From GCA-020343675 sp964462945 (GTDB lineage Bacteria > Planctomycetota > Phycisphaerae > Sedimentisphaerales > Anaerobacaceae): 56,052 nt of DNA. The stretch spans positions 1 to 56,052 of the forward strand of contig CAYWZW010000030.1 in assembly GCA_964462945.1 (NCBI GenBank), read 5' to 3'. Below the pieces are notes generated by a model. That model was given only the letters and a program-made list of their open reading frames with translations, searched no databases and was not told the DNA's origin. The position numbers were made by a program, and so were the translations under genes. Positions 41,131 to 50,525 of this stretch are shown in pieces. The number at the start of each line of letters is the position of its first letter. The stretch's first letter is position 1.

Positions 41131-43059
41131 ATGGCTAAGATCATTGGAATAGATTTGGGAACAACGAATTCGGTCGTGGCCGTGATGGAAGGCTCGTCGC
41201 CGAAGGTGCTGATCAATTCTTCCGGCTCCCGGCTGACCCCCTCAGTGGTCGGCTTTACGGACAAGGGCGAGCGGCTGGTCGGCCAGATCGCACGCCATCA
41301 GCAGGTCACGAACCCGGAAAACACGGTATTCTCCATAAAGCGTTTCATGGGCCGGCGCCACAACGAGGTCGGCGCCGAAGAGAAGATTGTGCCTTACAAG
41401 ATCACCGGCGGGGCGAACGAGCTGGTGAAGGTCAACGTCCGGGGCAAGGAGCACACGCCGCCGGAGATTTCGGCGATGATTCTCCAGGATTTAAAGAAGA
41501 CCGCCGAGGATTACCTGGGCGAAACAGTAACGAACGCCGTCATTACCGTGCCGGCCTACTTCAACGATTCGCAGCGCCAGGCGACCAAGGACGCCGGCAA
41601 GATTGCCGGGCTGGAGGTCGAGCGGATCATCAACGAGCCGACCGCGGCCGCCCTGGCCTACGGGCTTGAGAAGAAAAGGAATGAAAAAGTTGCCATCTTC
41701 GACTTTGGCGGCGGAACGTTCGACATTTCGATCCTCGATATCGGCGACAATGTCTTCGAGGTGCTCAGCACGAACGGCGATACGCATCTGGGCGGCGACG
41801 ACCTTGACGCGGTCCTGATTAACTATTTAGCCGATCAGTTCAAGAAAACCGAAGGCATCGACCTGCGTCAGGACCCGATGGCCCACCAGAGACTCAAGGA
41901 AGCCGCCGAAAAGGCAAAGTGCGAGCTGAGTACGCAGGTTGAAAGTACGGTCAATCTCCCGTTTATCACCGCGGACAGTTCAGGGCCGAAGCACTTGCAG
42001 ATTACCATTACCCGCAGCAAGTTTGAATCGCTCGTGGAGCATGTTTTTGAACGGCTCAAAGAGCCCTGCCGCAAGGCGATGGCGGATGCGAAGCTGGCTA
42101 ACCGCGACGTCGCAGAGGTCTTGCTCGTTGGCGGCTCGACGCGCATTCCGAAGGTCCAGCAGATTGCCAAAGACCTCTTCGGCAAGGAGCCGAACAAGAG
42201 CCTCAATCCCGATGAGGTCGTTGCGATCGGTGCGGCCATCCAGGGAGCGGTGTTGGCCGGCGACGCGGGCGTGAAGGATATTCTGCTTCTGGACGTCACG
42301 CCGCTTTCGTTAGGGGTCGAGACGTTGGGCGGCGTAATGACCAAGCTGATTGATCGCAATACAACGATTCCGACCAGTAAGAAAGAGATTTTCTCAACCG
42401 CCGCCGACAGTCAGACGACCGTTGACATCCACATTCTGCAGGGCGAGCGGGAATTCGCCCGGGACAACCGGACCCTCGGCCGGTTCCAGCTTGCGGATAT
42501 TCCGCCGTCGCCGCGCGGCATTCCGCAGATTGAGGTTGCGTTCGACATTGACGCCAACGGCATTTTGAACGTCTCGGCCAAGGACCTCGGGACCGGAAAA
42601 CAGCAGTCCATCGAGATCAAATCCAGCTCGGGACTCAGCGACAAGGAGGTCGAGAGGATGACCCGGGAAGCGGAGGCCCACGCCGACGAGGATAAGAAGA
42701 AAAGAGAGGTCGTTGACCTGAAGAACCAGGCGGACCAGTTGGTTTACTCGACGGAAAAAACGCTCAAAGAGCACGGCGAGAAGGTCTCCAGCGAGACCCG
42801 CGGCAAGATCGAGAGCGCCGTCAACAACCTCAAGGAAGCGATCAAAGGCGAGGACGCCAGCGCGATCAAGAGGGCGATGGAGAATCTCGGCGACGCCACC
42901 CAGGAATTGGGCAAGACGCTCTACGAAGAGGCGGCCAAGAAACGGGCGGCTTCAGCTCCGACCGGCCCATCCGAGCAGGAACCACCGCAGCAAGAGCAAG
43001 TCAGAAGGAAAAAGCCCGATGACGTCATCGACGCCGAGTTCGAGGCCAAGGACAACTAA
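41131..43059 (+). CDS. dnaK: Hsp70 chaperone DnaK
   Basis: ATP-dependent Hsp70 chaperone of 642 residues with an AAGGAAG ribosome site. The nucleotide domain has GIDLGTTNSVVAV, the VITVPAYFNDSQRQATKDAG signature, the INEPTAAALAYG signature and FDFGGGTFDISIL. The substrate domain starts near LLLDVTPLSLGVETLGGV. A polar C-terminal tail ends DDVIDAEFEAKDN, close to the usual DnaK end (EVxD-like). No grpE or dnaJ is adjacent. The upstream sigma-54 promoter is unusual for this gene and suggests it may be a specialised paralogue. Confidence 0.96.
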   Translation: MAKIIGIDLGTTNSVVAVMEGSSPKVLINSSGSRLTPSVVGFTDKGERLVGQIARHQQVTNPENTVFSIKRFMGRRHNEVGAEEKIVPYKITGGANELVKVNVRGKEHTPPEISAMILQDLKKTAEDYLGETVTNAVITVPAYFNDSQRQATKDAGKIAGLEVERIINEPTAAALAYGLEKKRNEKVAIFDFGGGTFDISILDIGDNVFEVLSTNGDTHLGGDDLDAVLINYLADQFKKTEGIDLRQDPMAHQRLKEAAEKAKCELSTQVESTVNLPFITADSSGPKHLQITITRSKFESLVEHVFERLKEPCRKAMADAKLANRDVAEVLLVGGSTRIPKVQQIAKDLFGKEPNKSLNPDEVVAIGAAIQGAVLAGDAGVKDILLLDVTPLSLGVETLGGVMTKLIDRNTTIPTSKKEIFSTAADSQTTVDIHILQGEREFARDNRTLGRFQLADIPPSPRGIPQIEVAFDIDANGILNVSAKDLGTGKQQSIEIKSSSGLSDKEVERMTREAEAHADEDKKKREVVDLKNQADQLVYSTEKTLKEHGEKVSSETRGKIESAVNNLKEAIKGEDASAIKRAMENLGDATQELGKTLYEEAAKKRAASAPTGPSEQEPPQQEQVRRKKPDDVIDAEFEAKDN

Positions 43060-43148
43060 GTGAGGTTTGGAGAGACACAAGCTTACAAGCTAACATTTCT
43101 TGACTCCTCTGTCCGCTACGGAGCCGGAGAGAGAAAAGCAGGCGCAGA

Positions 43149-43185
43149 GCCGGGGCGCCGTGAAAATTCGATCACGTCCCCCGGC
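43149..43185. terminator. Hairpin between the convergent dnaK and hydrolase genes
   Basis: GCCGGGG (43149-43155) pairs with CCCCGGC (43179-43185), and inside it CGTGA (43159-43163) pairs with TCACG (43172-43176). It sits between two converging genes and could stop both transcripts, although neither side has a strong T-run. Confidence 0.45.
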
Positions 43186-43228
43186 TTGCGTGCTTATCAG
43201 CGAGCGTTTGCCCCGGCATCTTCGTTTT

Positions 43229-45313
43229 CTACAAGGGTTCTCCCATCGCGTTGAGCGGCTCTTCGACGGTGAGCTTGTCTCCCAGAGTCGCCGCCAGATC
43301 GGGCAGGTCGTACGTCGTCAATGCTCCGTGCACGGCGTTTACCTGCTGGTTGGAAGACCGGCCCGATTGTATCACGTTCGACCACGAGACCAGCGAACGC
43401 GTCAGCTTCACCGAGCCGAACAGCTCCGGCTCAAGCGCTGCGGCGTGAAGCGCCGGGACGCCGACATTACCCACGGCGATCAAATCCACCGGCCCTGCCG
43501 TGTCGAGGGCGTCCCGCCCTCGAATCGCGGGCAGGCCTGTCCCGAGCGCAGCCGAGGGGATGCCCGCGACACGCGCGCAAATTAGCACGTCTTCCGCTCG
43601 CATGGCGGCGTAGGAGCGTCCGAGTAGATAAGCCGTAAAAACGTCCTTCCAGTCGGGCCCAGTCGCCTCGGCAAGGTTGCTCTGTTTGGCTTGCAGCATT
43701 TCTCCCGTGCCTCGCACGTCCACGGCCAGAACCGTGCGGCCGGCCTTGACCAACGTCTCAATGGGCCCGCCCGGCTCCGCATCGGTCGCCTTGCCCTTTT
43801 CGTGGATGTATAAGACTGCACGCTTGTTATCTCGCGCCGCGGGGACAAACATCAATGCCGGCAGACGGATGCCGTCCTCCGGCGTCACAATCATTTTCTT
43901 GATCGAATAGCCGTCGCGCTCAACGGTTCCGGCCGTCGCCACTTGCGGCTTGGGAATCGCGGTGAGCTTGCGTATGCCGGCGATGACGCGCACCTTCTGG
44001 AGCAATTCTGCGAGGTCTTTCGTCGCCCAAAGCTTTTTGCGGCTCTCGGCTAAGTCCTTTTCAAGGTCCCGGTTCAGGTCGTAGGTTGACCGCGCGCCCT
44101 CGATCCGCATCACCTGGCCGCCGGGGGCACACTGAATCTCCTCCTCGGAGAGCAATTTGATCTGCGGCTCGGTAATCGGCTCATCTTTCTTGAGCAGCCA
44201 TCGGGACATCCACCGCACGACGCTCTGCCGTTGCAACTGGTTGTAATTGTGCTCGGCGTCGTTTTCCATCAGGTCGATGCGCTCGGCAAATCCCAGGCGC
44301 GTGTAGAGCCTCTTGGCGCAGCGGACCATGTTCCACGCCCCGCCGATGTCGAAGAAATCTTTTGTGGCGGCGCAGACGAGTATCGGCGTCGGCGCGCGCA
44401 TCATCAGGTAATCCGCATGGTCCATGCCGAACGCAATCTGGCCGTGGATGTTCTGCTCGGCGTCCTGCGGGCCGATGGTGGCCAGCAGGCGCTCGAAGCC
44501 GGTGATATAGCAGCTTGGCGCCGCGGCAACGATGCGGTCGTCCAACGACATAAGATACGATGTCTGCGTGCCCCCGCCGCTGTTGCCCGTGCAGCCGATG
44601 CGTTTGGGGTCCACCTCCGGACGCGACTGGAGGTAATCGATGGCCCGCATCCCGTCCCATATCTCGAACCGTGCCGTATTGCGGCCGAGCAGGGTGCTGC
44701 CGACGCCGAGCATCGTATGCCCTCTGGTGCCCGATAGTTTCGGCCACTGCGAGAGTAACTGGCCTCGCTCGCCCTGGTCGATGGGGTCGAAAACCAGCGC
44801 CGCCATGCCGTTGAGAGCTAACAGTGCCCCCATGGTCTGATACGCATCGTGGGCCTTGCCGTTGGCGCTGTGGCCGCAGGGTATTAACACGCCGGGATAC
44901 GGGGGACTGTGCTTGCCTGCATCAGGCAAAAACAGCAGGGCGCTGACATAATGCTTCGGCTGACTCTCGAAGAGGACCTTCTCGACGCGATAGCCGTCGC
45001 GCTCAATGACACCCGTGAGTTGCGGGTTCAGCGGCGTGCGCTCGGGCAGGCCGCCGATGGCCTCAACGAATTTCTCGTGGAGATGCTTCTGATATTCCGC
45101 TATCTGCTCCGGCGTCTTGAGCTGCTCGTACCGGGACTTCCAATTGTCGAATTCCTGCTGAGCCAGCCGATGAAGGTAATGGCTCATCATCTCGGCAGGG
45201 GCTGCGCCGTCGAGGCTTTCGGGCAGAACGCGCAGGTCTTCCTCGGCCGAAGCAGCGCCGGCGGCTATCAGGCCCAAACATACAATCGCCGCAACCATCC
45301 TTTGTAGATTCAT
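43229..45313 (-). CDS. Secreted alpha/beta hydrolase (acetylxylan-esterase-like), two hydrolase lobes
   Basis: The protein has 694 residues from the ATG at 45313 (GGGAGGAAACC just upstream; the open frame continues to 45358). Signal peptide residues 1-22 end ASA. The first alpha/beta-hydrolase lobe has PYPGVLIPCGHSANGK, DPIDQGERGQ and the nucleophile CTGNSGGGTQTSYLM, followed by PTPILVCAATKDFFD and a His in ENDAEHNYN. The second half (VERDGYSIKKMIVTPEDGI onward) repeats the fold without a clear nucleophile. About 25 residues (VAGIPSAALGTGLPAIRG and following) come from the palindromic repeat at 43500-43572. It probably deacetylates or de-esterifies polysaccharides. Confidence 0.85.
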   Translation of the reverse strand: MNLQRMVAAIVCLGLIAAGAASAEEDLRVLPESLDGAAPAEMMSHYLHRLAQQEFDNWKSRYEQLKTPEQIAEYQKHLHEKFVEAIGGLPERTPLNPQLTGVIERDGYRVEKVLFESQPKHYVSALLFLPDAGKHSPPYPGVLIPCGHSANGKAHDAYQTMGALLALNGMAALVFDPIDQGERGQLLSQWPKLSGTRGHTMLGVGSTLLGRNTARFEIWDGMRAIDYLQSRPEVDPKRIGCTGNSGGGTQTSYLMSLDDRIVAAAPSCYITGFERLLATIGPQDAEQNIHGQIAFGMDHADYLMMRAPTPILVCAATKDFFDIGGAWNMVRCAKRLYTRLGFAERIDLMENDAEHNYNQLQRQSVVRWMSRWLLKKDEPITEPQIKLLSEEEIQCAPGGQVMRIEGARSTYDLNRDLEKDLAESRKKLWATKDLAELLQKVRVIAGIRKLTAIPKPQVATAGTVERDGYSIKKMIVTPEDGIRLPALMFVPAARDNKRAVLYIHEKGKATDAEPGGPIETLVKAGRTVLAVDVRGTGEMLQAKQSNLAEATGPDWKDVFTAYLLGRSYAAMRAEDVLICARVAGIPSAALGTGLPAIRGRDALDTAGPVDLIAVGNVGVPALHAAALEPELFGSVKLTRSLVSWSNVIQSGRSSNQQVNAVHGALTTYDLPDLAATLGDKLTVEEPLNAMGEPL
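43500..43572 (-). repeat. Palindromic repeat inside the hydrolase gene (copy B)
   Basis: A 73-base element with inverted ends (GTGTCGAGGGC, and GCCCGCGACAC), nearly identical to 6336-6423 apart from the 15 bases missing here. Relative to the coding strand it is reversed compared with copy A, so the inserted peptide is quite different, yet the frame stays open. It lies between EDVLICAR and GPVDLIAVGN. Confidence 0.8.
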
Positions 45314-45395
45314 GGTTTCCTCCCTTTCTCTATACATGGACCATTGAGATTGCCGCAAACGTCTTGCGGCTAATCATTTACGACCTCTGTGGGGT

Positions 45396-46793
45396 TTATT
45401 TTCCTATACAGAACCGGCTGAATATCTGTCCTAATATCTGCTCGTCGATATGTGCCGCGGCGGGCTGCTCGATGTCGGAGACGGCCTGGTAGGCAGCGCG
45501 CAGCATCATGGCCGCGACCTCATCGTTGCCGGCGTTCAGCTCAGCAATGGATTCGCCGACGTGGCTGATCGCCTCGGCGACGGCCTGTTTGTGCCGGGCC
45601 GTAAGGGCGACCACGCTGGCCCGCGGAACGTCGAATCTTTCAGTCAATTTGTCGTCGATTGTTTTTTTCAGTAGCTCTATTCCGGCGCCCGTCCTCGCGG
45701 AGGTGGCAAGAAAATCGCAGGCGAACGATTCATTCAACTCGGCAAGACGGTCAGGCGGATTTCCGCCGCCGGGTGAGAGCAAATCACATTTGGTTGCAAC
45801 CGGCACGAGAATTTTTGGCTTGATGAGCTGCCGGATGGCCATATCCTGCGACCACTGCGTTTTTGAGGCGTCCACACAGAAAATGACCACAGCGCTATTT
45901 CGCAGCGCCTCAACAGCCGCGTGCTGGGCTAACTCGTCAAGGATATTGTCCGGCTGCATCAGAAGGCCGGCACAATCGAACAGCACGCACCGGCAATGCG
46001 ATAACGTGCAAACACCGGTGAGGACATCTCTGGTGGTCTTGGGCCGGTGCGATACGATGCTTCTTTCACGGCCGAGCAGCCTGTTGAGCAGACTGCTTTT
46101 CCCGGCATTGGGCGCTCCGGCGATTCCCACCGCGGGCAAATCCATCAGCGACTCAAGGCTGATACTGCCCGAAAGCAGGCTCTCGAGCCGGTCCTTTATT
46201 GAGACAAGTCTCTTGACCGCATCGGGTCGAGCGATGAACTCGATATCCTCGCCGCTGAAATCCAGCCCTGCTTCGATTAAGCTGAGCAACTCCATCAGGC
46301 CCTCCCGCAGCGTCGCGGTCGTTTCACCCAGGCGTCCGTCCAGAAGTTTCTCAGCGGCGGCCAGTTGATATTCGTTAGAGCTGACAATGATTTCGTTCAC
46401 CGCCTCAGCCTGGGCCAGATCGAGCTTACCGTTTAGGTAGGCCCTGGCCGTGAATTCGCCCGGCCCGGCCATTCGAAGGCCTCGCTGCAATAGGTTGCCT
46501 ATCAGGGTCTCAGTGACGGCGGGGTTTGTGTACGTATGGATCTCGGCGACGTCATCGCCGGTATAGGAATGTGGAGCCGGGAACACGTATAATTGGGCAT
46601 CAATTTCGAATTCGTCATCAAGGACTATGGACCCTGATAGTATCCGGCTTCTTTCCCTGGTGATGGGTATGCCGAAAATCTGTCCGCACACTTCGAGTGT
46701 GCCGGGACCCGTGAGGCGAACGATGACTCGCTGCTCAGCGGTCGCAGAGCTGACAGCCACGATGGTGTCATTGAGCTCATACAAGGTTGGCAT
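45396..46793 (-). CDS. mnmE: tRNA modification GTPase MnmE
   Basis: A 465-residue GTPase that works with MnmG to modify wobble uridine of tRNAs. The N-terminal folate-binding domain has DTIVAVSSATAEQRVIVRL and GPGEFTARAYLNGKLDLAQAEAV. The G domain has G1 GAPNAGKSSLLN (about residues 228-239), TTRD, G3 DCAG (Cys in place of the usual Thr) and G4 TKCDL. The C-terminus is FCIGK, the conserved end. Its ATG overlaps the yidC stop by one base (TAATG), so the two are translationally coupled, an order common near yidC in bacteria. Confidence 0.95.
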   Translation of the reverse strand: MPTLYELNDTIVAVSSATAEQRVIVRLTGPGTLEVCGQIFGIPITRERSRILSGSIVLDDEFEIDAQLYVFPAPHSYTGDDVAEIHTYTNPAVTETLIGNLLQRGLRMAGPGEFTARAYLNGKLDLAQAEAVNEIIVSSNEYQLAAAEKLLDGRLGETTATLREGLMELLSLIEAGLDFSGEDIEFIARPDAVKRLVSIKDRLESLLSGSISLESLMDLPAVGIAGAPNAGKSSLLNRLLGRERSIVSHRPKTTRDVLTGVCTLSHCRCVLFDCAGLLMQPDNILDELAQHAAVEALRNSAVVIFCVDASKTQWSQDMAIRQLIKPKILVPVATKCDLLSPGGGNPPDRLAELNESFACDFLATSARTGAGIELLKKTIDDKLTERFDVPRASVVALTARHKQAVAEAISHVGESIAELNAGNDEVAAMMLRAAYQAVSDIEQPAAAHIDEQILGQIFSRFCIGK

Positions 46794-48766
46794 TACATGT
46801 TCTTGAAGAACGGTTTGGGTTTTTTCTTTTTGACCTTGCCGCCGGTCTTGCTTGTCGCGGCGACCAGACCCTCGGATTCGTTTTTTTCTTTTTCCTGGAT
46901 GTGCTTGCGAATCACCTGCTGCTCGACAACGCCGGCAAAAGTGCTGGCCATGATGTACAGGTTCACTCCCGACGGGCCCTTGTACAGGAAGAAGGGGAAC
47001 ATCAGGGGCAGCATAATCTGCATCATTTTTTGCTGCTGAGCGGCCTGTGGGTTGGCCGCCGCCGGGGACGGCATTAGTTTCTGCTGAAGATAGAATGCCA
47101 CGCCCATCAAAATCGGCAGGAGATTGAACGAATCCAGCTTGCCGACCAGGGGCAAAGTAACGGCGGGAAATCTAAACAGGGCGTCCGGGGCCGAAAGGTC
47201 GGTTATCCAAAACGGCAGAAATGCAGCCCCTCGCAAATCAATACTGGCATATACCGCGCTCCACAGGGCGATCCATATAGGCATCTGCGCCATCATCGGC
47301 AGCATACCCATGATCGGCGAGGCGCCCTGCTCTCGGTAAAGCGCCATCATCTGCTTGTTCATTTCCGCCTTATTGTTGGCGTATTTTTTCTTTATCTCTT
47401 CGGCCCTCGGAGCCAGCTTGCTCATCTTGCTCATGGAGACCTGGCTTTTCTTGGTGATAGGATGCAGAACCAGCCGCATCAGGAATACCAGGATGATGAT
47501 GACGATGCCGTAGTTGGGGATCACGGCGTACATCCATTTCATGATCGCCAATATCCCGAACGCCAAGGGGTTTATCATCCATGCCGGGCAGCAGCAGCCC
47601 ATGAAGTCTATCGTATGGACAAATCCCAGCCTTCGATACAGCTCGTGCTTGTCGAAAAGGCTCTTATCCTTAGGCCCGATATAGAGCTGGAAACGATAGG
47701 TTTTCGAGCAGCCTGCCTGGCCGGCTGCCGCCAGCGTGTTTGTGGCAAGTCTTAAGTCCAGTCCGAGCGTTTCGTCGCCGCTGTCGCCCTTGCTGTCGCC
47801 GTCGGGATTGTAGAACCGGCCCATTCTATCCGTGACCCAGTCGCAGGAGTCCTTGCCTTCGTCCGGGACGGGCACGACGATTGCCGCAAAATACTTGTTG
47901 ACTACAGCGGCCCACAGAAAATTGCCGCCGGGCTTGGTCAGTTGTCTGTCATCGGGCGTCCTTGCCTTGATGAGTCTTCCCTTATCGAGGCGCACGCTGA
48001 CAACCTGGCCCTTCGAATCTCTGAACCCGGCCACGACCTTTCTCACATCTTGCCCGAACGCCTCTCTGCCAAGTCCGCCCGGTCCGGCTAAGTTGAAACG
48101 GACTTTTTGCTCAGCGCGGGCGAGGTTCTCAACGACGACGTCGCAATCCAGAAGATAGCTGTCGCGGCTGACTTTGTAGGTCTTGGTCAGCTTCACTACC
48201 GGCTCACCCGTGCCTTCATTCTTGATCACCGCCTCGAAACGAGCGGTTTGCGAGCCGTCATCCGCGGTTTCGGCGTCGAAGCTCTTCCATTCAAGCCGAT
48301 CGAGGGGCAGTTGCAACTGCTGCTCGACAAAGACGAAGCTCGTACTGGCCATCGCCAGGACTTCGCCGCCGTCTCTTTCCTGAATCGGGGAGATAATGAC
48401 CAAAGGCTGGGGATTTTTGTAGTCGCAGTCATCGTATTCGCTGAAGGTCGCTTTTCTGATGGCGGCGCCTTTGGAGCTTAACTCCAATCTGTACTCAAAA
48501 CCGCTTTTGGGGTCCACCGAACCCAGCGCAACGGTTCTGGCCGGGGCGTTATCGGCGCCGAAAGTGATGGTCTGAGCGGCCTGGAGCTTTTCGGTTTCCG
48601 CTTCAGGAGTCTTTTGAGCCTCCGGCTTCTCGCTCGCGGCCACCTGCTGCAGCAGGATACAACCTCCTCCCGCTTGGCAGAAGTCTTCGAGGACTCCCGA
48701 CGTGACAACAAGCCATCCACAGAACACGACGAAAACGGTCACCAATAGAGCTAAAGCAATTCTCAT
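46793..48766 (-). CDS. yidC: Membrane protein insertase YidC
   Basis: A 657-residue inner-membrane insertase that folds and inserts membrane proteins with or without SecYEG. An N-terminal membrane segment (residues 3-24) is followed by a large periplasmic beta domain (about 60-380) as in Gram-negative YidC. The conserved membrane core is about residues 395-630, with YGIVIIILVFLMRLVLHPIT, KKYANNKAEMNKQMMALYRE, then PSGVNLYIMASTFAGVVEQ. The C-terminal tail is lysine-rich. It is the first of a yidC-mnmE pair and lies 29 bases after a phosphoesterase gene on the same strand. Confidence 0.95.
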   Translation of the reverse strand: MRIALALLVTVFVVFCGWLVVTSGVLEDFCQAGGGCILLQQVAASEKPEAQKTPEAETEKLQAAQTITFGADNAPARTVALGSVDPKSGFEYRLELSSKGAAIRKATFSEYDDCDYKNPQPLVIISPIQERDGGEVLAMASTSFVFVEQQLQLPLDRLEWKSFDAETADDGSQTARFEAVIKNEGTGEPVVKLTKTYKVSRDSYLLDCDVVVENLARAEQKVRFNLAGPGGLGREAFGQDVRKVVAGFRDSKGQVVSVRLDKGRLIKARTPDDRQLTKPGGNFLWAAVVNKYFAAIVVPVPDEGKDSCDWVTDRMGRFYNPDGDSKGDSGDETLGLDLRLATNTLAAAGQAGCSKTYRFQLYIGPKDKSLFDKHELYRRLGFVHTIDFMGCCCPAWMINPLAFGILAIMKWMYAVIPNYGIVIIILVFLMRLVLHPITKKSQVSMSKMSKLAPRAEEIKKKYANNKAEMNKQMMALYREQGASPIMGMLPMMAQMPIWIALWSAVYASIDLRGAAFLPFWITDLSAPDALFRFPAVTLPLVGKLDSFNLLPILMGVAFYLQQKLMPSPAAANPQAAQQQKMMQIMLPLMFPFFLYKGPSGVNLYIMASTFAGVVEQQVIRKHIQEKEKNESEGLVAATSKTGGKVKKKKPKPFFKNM

Positions 48767-48795
48767 GATTTATCAATAATCAATAATCAATGTGT

Positions 48796-49572
48796 CTATC
48801 TTCCATTCTGCAGCCGGTCGGCGTGGAAATTGTCCAACTGGTCAATGGCATAGATCTTCTTCATCGTTGTTTTGAAATCGTATTCGAGCCTTACAAAGTG
48901 CACCTGGTTTTCATTCACATAGACGTAGCTGGCCCGGTTGTCCTTGTCTCTGGGCTGGCCGACGGAGCCGATGTTAATGATGGCCTTCTCGTCATCGATA
49001 ATCGGATAGACGTTGCCCAGCTCGGTCGGCAGGTAGAAGTCCGGCTCATCGAGAAATACGCCGGGCATGTGCGTATGACCCACAAAACAGACGTGCTTGA
49101 CCCGCTCGAACAGCAGCCGGACCTTCAGCGGGTTGGTGTAAACGTCATCGGGAAAAATATACTCGTTGATGGGCCGTCGGGGCGAAGCGTGGACAAAATC
49201 GATTATGGCCGAGTCGTTTCCCAGCCTGCTTTTGAGCGTCCGCCGCATCGGCAGCTTGCCCAGAAAGTCCCAGCGTTTGTCCCGGTGTTCCGGTTCCTCC
49301 TCCAATTCCAGGACTTCCCGGCTCCAGAAGCTTGCCTGCTCGGCGCCATAGTTGAAGTTCGTCGGCTCATAAAAGACCGCGTAATCGTGGTTGCCCAGAA
49401 CGCACCACTTGGTTTTCTCTATGATCAGATCGAGACATTCCTTGGGGTTGGGCCCGTAGCCGACCACGTCGCCCAGGCAATAAATCGTCTTGATGCCCCG
49501 TTTTTCGATGTCCGCAAGGACCATCGTTAAGGCTTCGATATTTGAATGTATATCGCTGACAATCGCAAACAT
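48796..49572 (-). CDS. Metallophosphoesterase (YfcE/MJ0936-like)
   Basis: The protein has 258 residues from the ATG at 49572 (AAGGG a few bases upstream). Calcineurin-like metal-binding motifs appear in order: SDIHSN, GDVVGYGPNPKE, LGNHDYAVF, and GHTHMPG. The family cleaves phosphodiesters or phosphomonoesters with two metal ions. It is probably cytoplasmic. It is likely cotranscribed with yidC and mnmE; the substrate is unknown. Confidence 0.9.
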   Translation of the reverse strand: MFAIVSDIHSNIEALTMVLADIEKRGIKTIYCLGDVVGYGPNPKECLDLIIEKTKWCVLGNHDYAVFYEPTNFNYGAEQASFWSREVLELEEEPEHRDKRWDFLGKLPMRRTLKSRLGNDSAIIDFVHASPRRPINEYIFPDDVYTNPLKVRLLFERVKHVCFVGHTHMPGVFLDEPDFYLPTELGNVYPIIDDEKAIINIGSVGQPRDKDNRASYVYVNENQVHFVRLEYDFKTTMKKIYAIDQLDNFHADRLQNGR

Positions 49573-49707
49573 ACACACCCTTAGATAGTCAAAAAACGAC
49601 TCTTTTAACGTGAAAGGCTACTTGATAGCAGAAATATCCTCAGAAAGCCAGAATATTTATCCGCTTTTCTGGCATGGCGCCTGAGGCGCCAAGGGCGCGA
49701 TATTTGC

Positions 49708-49735
49708 TTGCTATGGCGGTTTGCGTTGCTATAAT
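49708..49735 (+). promoter_or_regulatory. Promoter of the lptB-def-fmt operon
   Basis: TTGCTA (49708-49713) and TATAAT (49730-49735) are separated by 16 bases; the ATG of the ABC gene is at 49769. It lies in the divergent region between the phosphoesterase and the ABC gene. Confidence 0.55.
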
Positions 49736-49768
49736 GCCCAAATACAATACCTAAAACAAGATACGAAA

Positions 49769-50518
49769 ATGGCAAGCATGACTCTTCTTGAAACGCGCGG
49801 GCTGGTTAAGAAGTATTCGGGACGGACTGTTGTCAACGATGTATCCGTCACGATTGAACAGCGGAGCATCGTCGGGCTTCTGGGCCGCAACGGGGCCGGC
49901 AAGACGACCACTTTTCGAATGATTATGGGGATGATTACCCCCAACAGCGGCTCGGTCGTCTTCGAGGGCCGGGATATCACCAGGCTGCCGATGTACCGGC
50001 GCGCCCGTCTGGGTATCGGGTATCTCTCGCAGGAGCCGAGTATCTTTCAGCGATTGAGCGTCCGCGATAATCTGCTTGCGATCTTGGAAACGATGTCGAT
50101 CACCCGGGCCGAGCGCCACGAGAGGGCCGACAGGCTCATCGAGCGTTTTGCCCTGACCGAGGTGGCTGGCAGCCAGGGCCGGTTCCTCTCCGGCGGCGAG
50201 CGCAGAAAGCTCGAAATCGCCCGGGCCATGGTGACCAATCCTTCGCTGATTCTCTTAGATGAGCCTTTTAGCGGCGTTGACCCCATCGCCGTGGAGGATC
50301 TCCAGCATGAGATACGCCAGCTTGTTGCTTCGGGTGTGAGCATCCTGGTGACCGATCATAACGTCGAGAGGACGCTGGAGGTGGTCGATAAAGCCTACAT
50401 TATTGACCACGGCAAGGTGATCGGGGCCGGCCCGCCCGCCGAGATCGTCCGCAACGAGCTGGTCAGGAAATCCTATCTCGGCAATACCTTCGACGGCGAC
50501 GAATTCGACGAGCGATGA
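49769..50518 (+). CDS. lptB: LptB-like ABC transporter ATPase
   Basis: A 249-residue ATPase (start 49769; an ATG three codons later is possible). Walker A is GRNGAGKTTT, the Q-loop YLSQEPSIF, the signature LSGGERRKLEIARAM, Walker B LILLDEPFSGVDP and the switch VTDHNV. The signature and EPSIFQRLSVRDNL match LptB, which powers lipopolysaccharide export from the inner to the outer membrane. Partner lptF/G/A/C genes are not in the window. It opens an operon that continues with a gap of 7 bases into the AAA ATPase. Confidence 0.9.
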   Translation: MASMTLLETRGLVKKYSGRTVVNDVSVTIEQRSIVGLLGRNGAGKTTTFRMIMGMITPNSGSVVFEGRDITRLPMYRRARLGIGYLSQEPSIFQRLSVRDNLLAILETMSITRAERHERADRLIERFALTEVAGSQGRFLSGGERRKLEIARAMVTNPSLILLDEPFSGVDPIAVEDLQHEIRQLVASGVSILVTDHNVERTLEVVDKAYIIDHGKVIGAGPPAEIVRNELVRKSYLGNTFDGDEFDER

Positions 50519-50525
50519 GGACCTT

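Noticed and set aside
43100..43585. A 161-codon plus-strand frame after dnaK
   Set aside because: It runs through the hairpin, the antisense of the hydrolase gene and the palindromic repeat; its apparent similarity to the sulfatase insert is only the repeat.
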